Shown here one piece after another: positions 1 through 7,682 of a stretch of 64,000 nt of DNA (its first letter is position 1; each line of letters starts with the position of its first letter). Made by a program: the position numbers and the translations under genes. This DNA is from Geodermatophilus nigrescens (GTDB lineage Bacteria > Actinomycetota > Actinomycetes > Mycobacteriales > Geodermatophilaceae). The notes beneath the pieces were generated by a model that searched no databases, was not told the DNA's origin, and saw only the letters and a program-made list of their open reading frames with translations. The stretch lies in NCBI RefSeq assembly GCF_900129495.1, contig NZ_FQVX01000003.1, forward strand, positions 620,001 through 684,000, read 5' to 3'.

Positions 1-1223
1 CGCCCGAGCAGATCCGCTGGGTCATCGGCGCCTACACCGACGGCACCGTTCCTGACGAGCAGATGAGCGCGCTGCTCATGGCGGTGTTCTTCCGGGGCAT
101 GTCGCCGGGCGAGCTGTCGGTCTGGACGCAGGCGATGATCGACTCCGGCGAGCGCAAGGACCTGTCCTCGCTGGGCCGCCCGACCGCCGACAAGCACTCC
201 ACCGGCGGGGTGGGCGACAAGATCACGCTGCCGCTGGCGCCGCTGGTCGCCGCGTGCGGGGTCGCGGTGCCGCAGCTGTCGGGTCGCGGTCTCGGGCACA
301 CCGGCGGCACGCTGGACAAGCTCGAGTCGATCCCCGGCTGGCGCGCCGACGTGCACGAGGACGCCTACCTGCGGCAGCTCGCCGAGGTGGGCGCGGTGAT
401 CTGCGCGGCCGGGCACGACCTCGCGCCCGCGGACAAGAAGCTCTACGCGCTGCGCGACGTGACGGCGACGGTCGAGTCCATCCCGCTGATCGCCAGCTCG
501 ATCATGAGCAAGAAGATCGCCGAGGGCGCCGACGCGCTCGTGCTCGACGTCAAGACCGGGTCCGGGGCGTTCATGAAGGACCCGGAGGCCTCCCGCGAGC
601 TGGCCCGCACGATGGTCGGCCTGGGCGAGGCGGCCGGGGTGAACACCGTGGCGCTGGTGACCGCGATGGACCGGCCGCTCGGCCGCGCCGCGGGCAACGC
701 CGTCGAGGTGGCCGAGTCGGTGGAGGTGCTCGCCGGCGGCGGCCCGGCCGACGTCGTCGAGCTGACCCTCGCCCTGGCGCGCGAGATGCTCACCGGCGCC
801 GGGCGGCCCGACGTCGACCCCGCCGACGCGCTGCGCGACGGCCGGGCCATGGACGTGTGGCGGCGGATGGTCGCCGCGCAGGGCGGGGACCCCGACGCCC
901 CGCTGCCGCAGCCGGCGGAGCGGCACGTCGTGACCGCCCCGGCCACCGGCACGCTGACCCGGCTGGACGCCTACGCCCTCGGTGTCGCCGCGTGGCGGCT
1001 CGGGGCCGGGCGGGCGCGCAAGGAGGACCCGGTCTCGGCCGCGGCCGGCGTCACCTGGACGGCGACAGTGGGGGAGCAGGTGACCGAGGGCCAGCCGCTG
1101 CTGGAGCTGCACACCGACGACCCCGCGCGCATCGAGCGGGCGCTGGAGGCCCTGGAGGACGCCGTCGGCGTGGACACCGGCGACGAGCCGCTGCCGCTGC
1201 TGCTGGACCGCATCTCGGCTTGA
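1..1223 (+). CDS. deoA: Thymidine phosphorylase, 5'-truncated by the window edge
   Basis: Cytoplasmic pyrimidine-salvage enzyme that splits thymidine (and deoxyuridine) with phosphate into the free base and deoxyribose-1-phosphate. The frame is already open at base 3 (PEQIRW), so only about 15-25 N-terminal residues should be missing; 406 residues are visible. The phosphate loop KHSTGGVGDK starts at visible residue 64, followed by SGRGLGHTGGTLDK and KTGSGAFM, all signatures of the nucleoside phosphorylase II family. The C-terminal alpha/beta domain is complete. It opens a nucleoside-salvage neighbourhood (add, deoC, upp, punA), and its product deoxyribose-1-phosphate would feed the mutase and deoC aldolase encoded downstream. 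A strong inverted repeat follows the stop codon. Identification is secure. Confidence 0.95.
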   Translation, partial: PEQIRWVIGAYTDGTVPDEQMSALLMAVFFRGMSPGELSVWTQAMIDSGERKDLSSLGRPTADKHSTGGVGDKITLPLAPLVAACGVAVPQLSGRGLGHTGGTLDKLESIPGWRADVHEDAYLRQLAEVGAVICAAGHDLAPADKKLYALRDVTATVESIPLIASSIMSKKIAEGADALVLDVKTGSGAFMKDPEASRELARTMVGLGEAAGVNTVALVTAMDRPLGRAAGNAVEVAESVEVLAGGGPADVVELTLALAREMLTGAGRPDVDPADALRDGRAMDVWRRMVAAQGGDPDAPLPQPAERHVVTAPATGTLTRLDAYALGVAAWRLGAGRARKEDPVSAAAGVTWTATVGEQVTEGQPLLELHTDDPARIERALEALEDAVGVDTGDEPLPLLLDRISA

Positions 1224-1230
1224 CGAGCGG

Positions 1231-1270
1231 GCCCTCCGTGCGCACGTCCGCGGACATGCGCACGGAGGGC
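1231..1270 (+). terminator. Hairpin after deoA
   Basis: A 14-bp perfect inverted repeat, GCCCTCCGTGCGCA (1231-1244) and its complement (1257-1270). The 12-nt loop can itself pair (TCCGCGGA). It starts 7 nt after the deoA stop. No T-run follows, as is usual for actinobacterial terminators, so the terminator role is inferred from position and stem strength. Confidence 0.5.
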
Positions 1271-1311
1271 GGTCGGCGCAGGGCCGGAACCGAGGAGCAG
1301 ACTGGGTCCTC

Positions 1312-2220
1312 GTGACCAGCACGTCCGCGGCGCCGACCTCCGCCGCCGCCCCGCAGGCCGGGGCGCCCCTCGACCCGGACGCGGCGATCTCGGTCCGCGG
1401 GCTGGTGAAGCGCTACGGCGCCGCCACCGCCGTCGACGGCCTCGACCTCGACATCCGCCGGGGCGAGATCTTCGCGCTGCTCGGCCCCAACGGCGCCGGC
1501 AAGACGACGACGGTCGAGATCTGCGAGGGCTTCCGCGACCGCGACGGCGGCGAGGTGCGGGTGCTCGGCACCGACCCGGCCTCGGGCGGGCGCCGGTGGA
1601 AGGCGCAGCTGGGCATCGTGCTGCAGTCCGGCGCGGGCGACAGCCAGCTCACCTGCCGCGAGCTGCTGCGGGCGCAGGCGTCCTACTTCCCCGATCCGCG
1701 CGACCCCGACGAGGTGCTCGAGCTGGTCGGCCTGACGGAGAAGGCGGGCTCGCGTGGCCGGTCGCTGTCGGGCGGGCAGCGCCGCCGGCTCGACGTCGCG
1801 CTCGGCATCGTCGGCCGGCCCACCCTGCTGTTCCTCGACGAGCCGACCACCGGCTTCGACCCCGAGGCCCGCCGGCAGTTCTGGTCGCTGATCCGGTCGC
1901 TGCGCGACCTGGGCACCACCATGCTCCTGACCACCCACTACCTCGACGAGGCCGAGGCGCTCGCCGACCGGGTCGGCGTGATCGCCCGCGGCCGGCTGGC
2001 GGAGGTCGCCGTCCCCTCGGAGCTGGGCGGGCGGGGCCGGGCGCCGGCCGTGGTGACCTGGACCGAGGACGGCGTGCGGCGGAGCGAGGCCACCGGCGCC
2101 CCCACCGCGCTGGTCCGCGACCTGGCCGCGCGCTTCGGCGGCGAGGTGCCCGACCTGGCCGTGGCCCGGCCGACCCTCGAGGACGTCTACCTGCAGATGA
2201 TCGGGGAGGAGCGCGCGTGA
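1312..2220 (+). CDS. ABC-2 type exporter, ATP-binding subunit (DrrA-like)
   Basis: ATPase of a two-component ABC exporter, probably for a drug, lipid or other hydrophobic substrate. The 302-residue protein has Walker A GPNGAGKTT at 59-66, the signature LSGGQ at 152-156, Walker B TLLFLDEP at 171-178 and the switch histidine in TTHY (H209). The C-terminal ~80 residues are the extension typical of DrrA/NatA-type subunits. The first ~25 residues are Ala/Pro-rich and poorly conserved, so a later start is possible; GTG at 1312 is the first in-frame start after the deoA hairpin. The stop overlaps the start of the permease gene (GTGA), so the two are translationally coupled. Substrate unknown. Confidence 0.9.
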   Translation: MTSTSAAPTSAAAPQAGAPLDPDAAISVRGLVKRYGAATAVDGLDLDIRRGEIFALLGPNGAGKTTTVEICEGFRDRDGGEVRVLGTDPASGGRRWKAQLGIVLQSGAGDSQLTCRELLRAQASYFPDPRDPDEVLELVGLTEKAGSRGRSLSGGQRRRLDVALGIVGRPTLLFLDEPTTGFDPEARRQFWSLIRSLRDLGTTMLLTTHYLDEAEALADRVGVIARGRLAEVAVPSELGGRGRAPAVVTWTEDGVRRSEATGAPTALVRDLAARFGGEVPDLAVARPTLEDVYLQMIGEERA

Positions 2221-3044
2221 GCGCCGCGACGACCGACCGCACCACCCCGGCGCTGCCCTCGCTGGGCGCCGTCTACCGCTCCCGCGCCGGCGTGGAGCTC
2301 AAGGAGTTCTTCCGGCAGCGCGAGTCGGTGGTCTTCACCCTCGTGTTCCCCGTGCTGCTGCTCGTCGTCTTCGGCGCGGTGCTGGACTACGACCTGGGCA
2401 GCGGGGTCAGCTTCACCCAGTACTTCGTGGCCGGCGTGATCGCCGCGGGCATCCTCGGGGCGAGCCTGCAGAACATGGCGATCTCCATCGCGACCGAGCG
2501 GGCTGACGGCACGCTCAAGTCGCTCTACGGCACCCCGATGCCGCGCAGCGCCTACTTCGTCGGCAAGGTCGTGCAGGTCCTCGCCGTCACGGTCCTCATC
2601 ATCGCGATCCTGCTGCTCGTCGGCGTCGTCTTCTACGACGTCGACCTGCCCACGGGCGCGGACTGGCTGACCTTCGCCTGGGTGACCGCGCTGGGCGCCG
2701 CCGCGTGCACGCTGCTCGGCATCGCGGTGTCCTCGCTGGCCCGCAACGGCCGGTCGGCGTCGGCCACCGTCACGCCGATCGCGCTGGTGCTGCAGTTCAT
2801 CTCCGGCGTCTTCTTCCAGTTCAGCCAGGTGCCCACCTGGATGCAGACGGTCGCGTCCTTCTTCCCGCTCAAGTGGATGGCCCAGGGCCTGCGCTCGGTG
2901 TTCCTGCCCGACGCGCTCGCCGCGTCCGAGCCGGCGGGCACCTGGGAGCTCGGGCGGGTGGCCCTGGTACTCGGTGCCTGGTGCCTCGCCGGGCTGGTGC
3001 TGTGCGTCCTGACCTTCCGCTGGCAGGAGCGCGGGACCAGATAA
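2217..3044 (+). CDS. ABC-2 type exporter, membrane permease
   Basis: Membrane partner of the ATPase encoded immediately upstream; the GTG start overlaps that gene's stop by 4 bp. The 275-residue protein has a cytoplasmic N-terminus containing the ELKEFFRQRES amphipathic segment, then about six hydrophobic spans (for example FTLVFPVLLLVVFGAVL and VLIIAILLLVGVVF), as expected for the ABC2_membrane family. It lacks its own ATPase motifs and so depends on the neighbour. The TAA stop (3042-3044) is also the first half of the predicted -10 box of the next gene, add. Substrate cannot be read from the sequence. Confidence 0.88.
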   Translation: MSAATTDRTTPALPSLGAVYRSRAGVELKEFFRQRESVVFTLVFPVLLLVVFGAVLDYDLGSGVSFTQYFVAGVIAAGILGASLQNMAISIATERADGTLKSLYGTPMPRSAYFVGKVVQVLAVTVLIIAILLLVGVVFYDVDLPTGADWLTFAWVTALGAAACTLLGIAVSSLARNGRSASATVTPIALVLQFISGVFFQFSQVPTWMQTVASFFPLKWMAQGLRSVFLPDALAASEPAGTWELGRVALVLGAWCLAGLVLCVLTFRWQERGTR

Positions 3045-3047
3045 CGT
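3042..3047 (+). promoter_or_regulatory. -10 box of add, formed from the upstream stop codon
   Basis: TAACGT fits the actinobacterial -10 consensus TANNNT and lies exactly 6 nt before the GTG of add. Transcription would therefore start at or next to the start codon, giving a leaderless mRNA. Its first three bases are the TAA stop of the ABC permease. Confidence 0.55.
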
Positions 3048-3053
3048 CGGCGG

Positions 3054-4130
3054 GTGCCCGCACCGCTCGACGCCGACTCGATCCGCCGCGCCCCCAAGGT
3101 CCTGCTGCACGACCACCTCGACGGCGGTCTGCGGCCGCAGACGGTGCTCGAGCTCGCCGACGAGGCGGGCTACCGCGACCTGCCGGCCGGTGACGCCGAG
3201 GCGCTGGGCCGCTGGTTCCGGGAGGCCGCCGACTCCGGGTCGCTCGTCCGCTACCTGGAGACGTTCGCGCACACCGTCGGCGTGATGCAGCGGCCCGAGG
3301 CCGTGCGCCGGGTGGCCCGCGAGTGCGCGCTGGACCTCGCCGCCGACGGCGTCGTCTACGCCGAGGTGCGCATGGCGCCGGAGCTCGTGACCGCCGGCGG
3401 CACGCCGATCGAGGAGGCGGTCGAGGCGATCCTCGACGGCTTCGCGCAGGGCAGCGCCGAGGCCGCCGCCGCGGGCACCCCGATCACCGTCGGCGCGCTG
3501 CTGTGCGCGATGCGCCAGGCCGACCGGTGGGAGGAGGTCGCGGGCCTCGTCGTCCGCTACCGCGACGCCGGCGTCGTCGGGTTCGACCTGGCCGGCCCGG
3601 AGATCGGCTTCCCGCCGGACCGGCACCCCGAGGCCATCGCGCTGCTCGACCGGGCCGGCGCGCACCGCACCATCCACGCCGGGGAGGCCGCCGGCATCGA
3701 CAGCATCCGCGCCGCCCTCGACGGCGCCCGCGCGGAGCGGCTCGGCCACGGCGTGCGCATCGCCGACGAGGTCCCCGCGGACGGCCCGCTCGGCCCCGTC
3801 GCGCAGCGCGTGCTCGACGCGCAGGTCCCGCTGGAGGTCGCGCCGTCGTCGAACGTGCAGACCGGCGCCTACCCCTCGATCGCCGCGCACCCGGTGGACC
3901 GGCTGCACCGGCTCGGGTTCGCCGTCACGGTCAACACCGACAACCGGCTGATGAGCGGGGTGTCGGTGACCAGCGAGCTGACCGACGTCGCCGCCGCGCA
4001 CGGCTGGGGCTGGGACGACGTCCAGGCGGTCACCGAGCGCGCGCTGGCCGCCGCCTTCGCCGACGACGCCGTCCGCGCCCGGCTGCTCACCGACGTCGTC
4101 CGGCCGGGGTACGCCGCGCTGCGCGGGTGA
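3054..4130 (+). CDS. add: Adenosine deaminase
   Basis: Zinc hydrolase that deaminates adenosine and deoxyadenosine to (deoxy)inosine in purine salvage. The 358-residue protein carries the N-terminal metal pair in LLHDHLDGG (H19, H21), the IHAGE motif with the third metal histidine and catalytic glutamate, RLGHGVR, and NTDN with the metal aspartate. Length is normal for bacterial Add. The GTG at 3054 was chosen because a TAACGT -10 box ends 6 nt upstream and no Shine-Dalgarno sequence is present, pointing to a leaderless transcript. The product (deoxy)inosine is a substrate for the purine nucleoside phosphorylase encoded at 16.1-16.9 kb. Confidence 0.95.
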   Translation: MPAPLDADSIRRAPKVLLHDHLDGGLRPQTVLELADEAGYRDLPAGDAEALGRWFREAADSGSLVRYLETFAHTVGVMQRPEAVRRVARECALDLAADGVVYAEVRMAPELVTAGGTPIEEAVEAILDGFAQGSAEAAAAGTPITVGALLCAMRQADRWEEVAGLVVRYRDAGVVGFDLAGPEIGFPPDRHPEAIALLDRAGAHRTIHAGEAAGIDSIRAALDGARAERLGHGVRIADEVPADGPLGPVAQRVLDAQVPLEVAPSSNVQTGAYPSIAAHPVDRLHRLGFAVTVNTDNRLMSGVSVTSELTDVAAAHGWGWDDVQAVTERALAAAFADDAVRARLLTDVVRPGYAALRG

Positions 4131-4175
4131 CCACCCCCACCGCCCGCGCCGGAATGGACGGGTGATCTCCGCTGC

Positions 4176-4366
4176 TACCGTGGGTGTGCCGGCACTCGCC
4201 GGACATCCTCCCGGACGGTCCGTCCGGGCATGAGCGCATCCGTGCAGGTCCGCCGCGTCCCGCGACGCCGCGACCGCCAGTGAGGACGCCGGACCCCGAC
4301 GCCGGGGGTGGCGCCCGCGCAACCACCACGGGACGCGCCCGAGCTGTATCGGAGTCCCACACCCGC
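4176..4366 (+). promoter_or_regulatory. Promoter and long leader of the DEAD-box helicase gene
   Basis: A TACCGT -10 box at 4176-4181 predicts transcription from about 4188, leaving a leader of about 180 nt before the helicase ATG. The leader contains a near-perfect hairpin at 4210-4228 (CCCGGACGG, one T, CCGTCCGGG). Nothing in it resembles conserved coding sequence. It may control helicase expression at the RNA level, as leaders of cold-shock helicase genes do in other bacteria; this is inference. Confidence 0.4.
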
Positions 4367-5917
4367 ATGACCTCGTTCGACCCCGTCGACGCCGTCGACA
4401 CCTCGCTCGACACCTCGCTCGACACCTCGCTCGACACCGAGACCACCCCCGCGCCGGCGCCCGAGCCGGCCGGTCCCTCCTTCGCCGCGCTCGGCCTGCC
4501 CCAGCAGCTGGTGACGGCGCTGGAGCGGCGCGACATCCGCGCGCCGTTCGCCATCCAGGCCACCGTCCTGCCCGACGCCCTCGCCGGGCGCGACGTGCTG
4601 GGCAAGGCCGCCACCGGTTCGGGCAAGACGCTGGCCTTCGGCCTGCCGATGCTCGCCCGCATGGGCCTCACCGCCCGCCGCGGCCCCCGGGCGCCCCGCG
4701 CCCTCGTGCTGGTGCCCACGCGCGAGCTGGCCCAGCAGGTCGCCGACAACCTCGCCCCGCTGGGCCAGGCCATCGGTGCCCAGTTCGTCACCGTCTACGG
4801 CGGCGCCCCGATGCACCGCCAGATCACCCAGCTGCGCCGCGGCGTCGACGTCGTCGTCGCCACCCCCGGCAGGCTGCAGGACCTCATCGCCCAGGGCGAG
4901 GCCACCCTCGCCGAGGTGGAGGTCAGCGTGGTCGACGAGGCCGACTTCATGTCCGACCTCGGCTTCCTGCCGGTCGTGCAGGAGCTGCTCGACCAGACCC
5001 GCCCCGACGCCCAGCGGCTGCTGTTCTCGGCCACGCTGGACGGCGAGGTCGACACCCTGGTCCGCCGCTACCTCAAGGACCCGGCCCGGCACGAGGTCAA
5101 GCGCCCCGGCGACGACGCGCCGCCGGCCGAGCACCTGGCTTACAGCCTCGCGTTCCGCGACAAGGTGCCCGTGACGCAGGAGCTGGCCGCCCGTCCGGGC
5201 CGCACCATCGTCTTCGCGCGCACCCAGCTCGGCGTCGACCGGCTGACGGAGAACCTCAAGGCCGTCGGCATCAAGGCCGAGGCGATCCACGGCGGGCTGC
5301 CCCAGTCGGCGCGCCGCCGGGCTCTGGAGGCGTTCATGGACGCCCGCAGCCCGGTCCTGGTGGCCACCGACGTCGCCGCGCGCGGCATCCACGTCGACGA
5401 CGTCTCGCTGGTGCTGCACTACGACCCGCCGGCCGACCACAAGACCTACCTGCACCGCTCGGGCCGCACCGCCCGCGCCGGTGCCGCCGGTGTCGTGGTC
5501 TCGCTGCTGCTGCCCGACCAGGTCGGCCAGGCCAAGCGCCGGTTCCGGCAGGCGAAGGTCGACCCGCGCGTCGACCGCATCCGGCCGGGCGACGCCCCGA
5601 TCGCCGAGCTCGTCGCCAGCGGCGTGCCGGTGGAGCCGATCGAGCGCCCGGCGCGGGAGTCCCGCCGTCCGCACGGCGGCCCCGGCGGCCGGCGTCCGCG
5701 CCGTGACGGCGACCGTCCCCGCCGCTCGTACGGCGAGGGAGACCGCGGCCGCCGCGACGGCGACCGTCCGCGCCGCCCCTCCGGCGAGGGCGACCGTTCC
5801 CGCCGTCCGTTCGGCGAGGGCGAGCGCCCGCGCCGCCCGTTCGGGGACCGCGACCGGTCCCGCGGGCCGGGGGAGCGCGGCGGTCGTCCCGACCGTCCGG
5901 CGCCCGCCCGCGACTGA
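4367..5917 (+). CDS. DEAD-box ATP-dependent RNA helicase (RhlE/DeaD type)
   Basis: RNA helicase likely acting in ribosome assembly, RNA decay or cold adaptation. The 516-residue protein starts with an Asp/Ser/Thr-rich tail containing DTSL repeats (a 12-bp tandem repeat, 4397-4438). The core follows: motif I AATGSGKT (81-88), Ia PTRELAQQ, TPGR, motif II DEAD (190-193), SAT (221-223), then ATDVAARG and HRSGRTARAG. The C-terminal ~90 residues are a basic Arg-rich tail of RPRR/GEGDR repeats, probably for RNA binding. ATG 4367 was chosen over upstream GTG codons because the intervening residues are not helicase-like and a -10 box overlaps them. A strong hairpin follows the stop. Confidence 0.92.
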   Translation: MTSFDPVDAVDTSLDTSLDTSLDTETTPAPAPEPAGPSFAALGLPQQLVTALERRDIRAPFAIQATVLPDALAGRDVLGKAATGSGKTLAFGLPMLARMGLTARRGPRAPRALVLVPTRELAQQVADNLAPLGQAIGAQFVTVYGGAPMHRQITQLRRGVDVVVATPGRLQDLIAQGEATLAEVEVSVVDEADFMSDLGFLPVVQELLDQTRPDAQRLLFSATLDGEVDTLVRRYLKDPARHEVKRPGDDAPPAEHLAYSLAFRDKVPVTQELAARPGRTIVFARTQLGVDRLTENLKAVGIKAEAIHGGLPQSARRRALEAFMDARSPVLVATDVAARGIHVDDVSLVLHYDPPADHKTYLHRSGRTARAGAAGVVVSLLLPDQVGQAKRRFRQAKVDPRVDRIRPGDAPIAELVASGVPVEPIERPARESRRPHGGPGGRRPRRDGDRPRRSYGEGDRGRRDGDRPRRPSGEGDRSRRPFGEGERPRRPFGDRDRSRGPGERGGRPDRPAPARD

Positions 5918-5923
5918 CGCACG

Positions 5924-5958
5924 CAGCGGCCGGTCCCCGTCCCGGGGGCCGGCCGCTG
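5924..5958 (+). terminator. Terminator hairpin after the helicase gene
   Basis: A 15-bp stem, CAGCGGCCGG plus TCCCC (5924-5938) pairing with 5944-5958 (one T-G wobble) around a 5-nt loop, starting 6 nt past the helicase stop. A Rho-independent-type stem without a T-run, placed between convergent genes. Confidence 0.65.
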
Positions 5959-5975
5959 TGCTGTCCGGAGCCGGG

Positions 5976-6115
5976 TCGTGCTCTGCCCACGGGGGCGGGG
6001 CAGAGCACGAGCGTCCCGACGAGCCGCCTCGTGCTCTGCCCACCGGGCCGGGGCAGAGCACGACCGCTCCAGGGAGAACTGTCGTGCTCCGGGTCCGGGC
6101 CGGACGCGGAGCACG
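5976..6115. repeat. Three successive hairpins built on CGTGCTCTGCCC
   Basis: Two copies of the same 13-bp stem, TCGTGCTCTGCCC and its complement, occur at 5976-5988/5998-6010 and 6029-6041/6051-6063, each with a 9-nt loop. A third, divergent hairpin (CGTGCTCCG/CGGAGCACG) lies at 6083-6091/6107-6115. The array fills the space between convergent genes and ends 5 nt before the stop of the minus-strand gene. It resembles a REP-type intergenic repeat cluster rather than an ordinary terminator. Confidence 0.7.
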
Positions 6116-6119
6116 GGTG

Positions 6120-7583
6120 TCAGCGGCGGAAGACCAGCGCCCCGCCGACCTCGGTGACGACCTCGTCCCACGCGGTCCGCAGCGCCGCGGCGTCCTCCGC
6201 CCGCAGCGGGGTGCCCGGCTCGCGCTCGCCGATCGCCACCGCCCGGCCGAGCGGCGTCCCCGGCGCCAGCAGCTCCTCGACCCGTGACAGCCCGGCGTAC
6301 TCGGCGACGTCGCGCACGCCCTCCACCGGCTGCCCCAGCGTGCCGTGGTCGACCAGCCCGGCCGCGCCGCCGGCGACCTCGGCCAGCACCTCGGAGAGCT
6401 CGGTCAGGTCGTAGCGGTCCTGCTCGGCCGGCAGCGGGAGGGTGTCGGTGTCGGCGACCTCCGGCCACGAGGCGATCTCGGTGAGGTCGTGGTCCTCGTC
6501 GCCGGCGATGAACCGGGCGAGCTGGGCCGGGGTGTCGAAGAGCCAGATCTCGCCGTCGCGGCCGAGGAAGCGGGCGACGTCGTCGACGTAGCAGCGCAGC
6601 GTCACGCCGGCGCCGTCGGGGACCACCAGCTCGACCGGCAGGATCCCCACCGCCTCCCAGAACTCCGCGGCCGCGGCGACGGCGGCCGGGGTGGCGGTGA
6701 TCCGGCTCCCGCCGCGGATGGTGCTCATCCCGGCGGTCGCCGCCTCCGCGGGCGCGGCCGCGGTGGACCCGGCGGCCGGGCGGTTGCCGCTGCCGTCGGA
6801 GCCGAGCGCGACCGTGCGCTCCGCCGGGGCGTCGTCCTCCTCGTCGTCGGCGTCCCCGCCCAGGTCGTCGTCGAGGTCCTCGTCGTCGGCCGTGGGGTAG
6901 GCGTCGACCGTGGTGGTGCCGGAGCCGGTCCAGTCCAGGTGACCGGACAGCTCCTCGATCACGTCCTCCCACAGCTCGTCGAGCGCCCCGCCGACACCGA
7001 CCCAGGCGTCCTCGCCGGAGCGGCCCACGAAGGCGTCGACGCCCAGGCCCAGGGAGCCGATTTCCGGGCGGGCGACCAGCTCGGCCAGCGCCGGGAACTC
7101 GGTCTCCTCGTCCTCGAGGTCCTCGTCGTCGTCGGCGTCCCCGTCGGTGCGGGCGCGCGGTGCGTCCTCGTCGTCGGCGCCGGCGGTGTCCAGGCACTCG
7201 GCCAGCCGGCTGACGATGTCGATGGTGGCCGCCAGCTCCTCGACCGCCCACCGGTCGGGGTTCTCCGCGGCGGTGTCGTAGACGCCGTCGAGGTCGTAGC
7301 GGTGGTCGTCGTCGGGCGTCAGGTCCTCGGCGCCCAGCCCGGTGACGACCGGCCAGACCGGGTGGTCGGCGAGGTCGTGGTCGGTGCGCGTGCGGCAGAA
7401 CGCGGCCAGCGCCGACGGGGTGGGGAACAGGTGCACCGTGGCGGTCTCGCCCTCGGACGTGCCGAGGAACGCCTGCCACTCCTCGCCGTCCTCCTCCCAC
7501 GGCGGCGCCCACAGCGTGTAACCGGTTCGGTCGTCGACGGTGAGCGCGATGGGGACGATGCTGGGCCTGGCCACGGAGCCCAT
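6120..7583 (-). CDS. Acidic hypothetical protein with a duplicated domain
   Basis: I do not recognise a biochemical function. The 487-residue protein is strongly acidic and has an internal duplication. An N-terminal copy (about residues 15-110: WQAFLG, HLFPTPSALAAF, DHDLADHPVWPVV, HRYDLDGVY) and a C-terminal copy (about 320-420: ARFLG, WLFDTPAQLARF, DHDLTEIASWPEV, DRYDLTELS) share the same order of motifs. They are separated by an Asp/Glu-rich linker and a central segment containing LDELWEDVIEEL. No signal peptide or membrane span is seen, so it is probably cytoplasmic. Related actinobacterial proteins are, as I recall, sometimes labelled 'primosomal protein', but nothing here supports a role in replication. 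Confidence 0.8.
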   Translation of the reverse strand: MGSVARPSIVPIALTVDDRTGYTLWAPPWEEDGEEWQAFLGTSEGETATVHLFPTPSALAAFCRTRTDHDLADHPVWPVVTGLGAEDLTPDDDHRYDLDGVYDTAAENPDRWAVEELAATIDIVSRLAECLDTAGADDEDAPRARTDGDADDDEDLEDEETEFPALAELVARPEIGSLGLGVDAFVGRSGEDAWVGVGGALDELWEDVIEELSGHLDWTGSGTTTVDAYPTADDEDLDDDLGGDADDEEDDAPAERTVALGSDGSGNRPAAGSTAAAPAEAATAGMSTIRGGSRITATPAAVAAAAEFWEAVGILPVELVVPDGAGVTLRCYVDDVARFLGRDGEIWLFDTPAQLARFIAGDEDHDLTEIASWPEVADTDTLPLPAEQDRYDLTELSEVLAEVAGGAAGLVDHGTLGQPVEGVRDVAEYAGLSRVEELLAPGTPLGRAVAIGEREPGTPLRAEDAAALRTAWDEVVTEVGGALVFRR

Positions 7584-7682
7584 CCTGCCGGGTCCGACCC
7601 GGAGCGCGCCCGCGGGATCAGGTCGGTACCGGTCCGGCGGGCCCCGCCGCCCGTCGGCTGACCGGCGGCGGGGCAGGCGTCC

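Noticed and set aside
4184-4366. N-terminal extension of the DEAD-box helicase from GTG 4184
   Set aside because: It begins 2 nt after a -10 box, the residues are not helicase-like, and ATG 4367 fits the family start.
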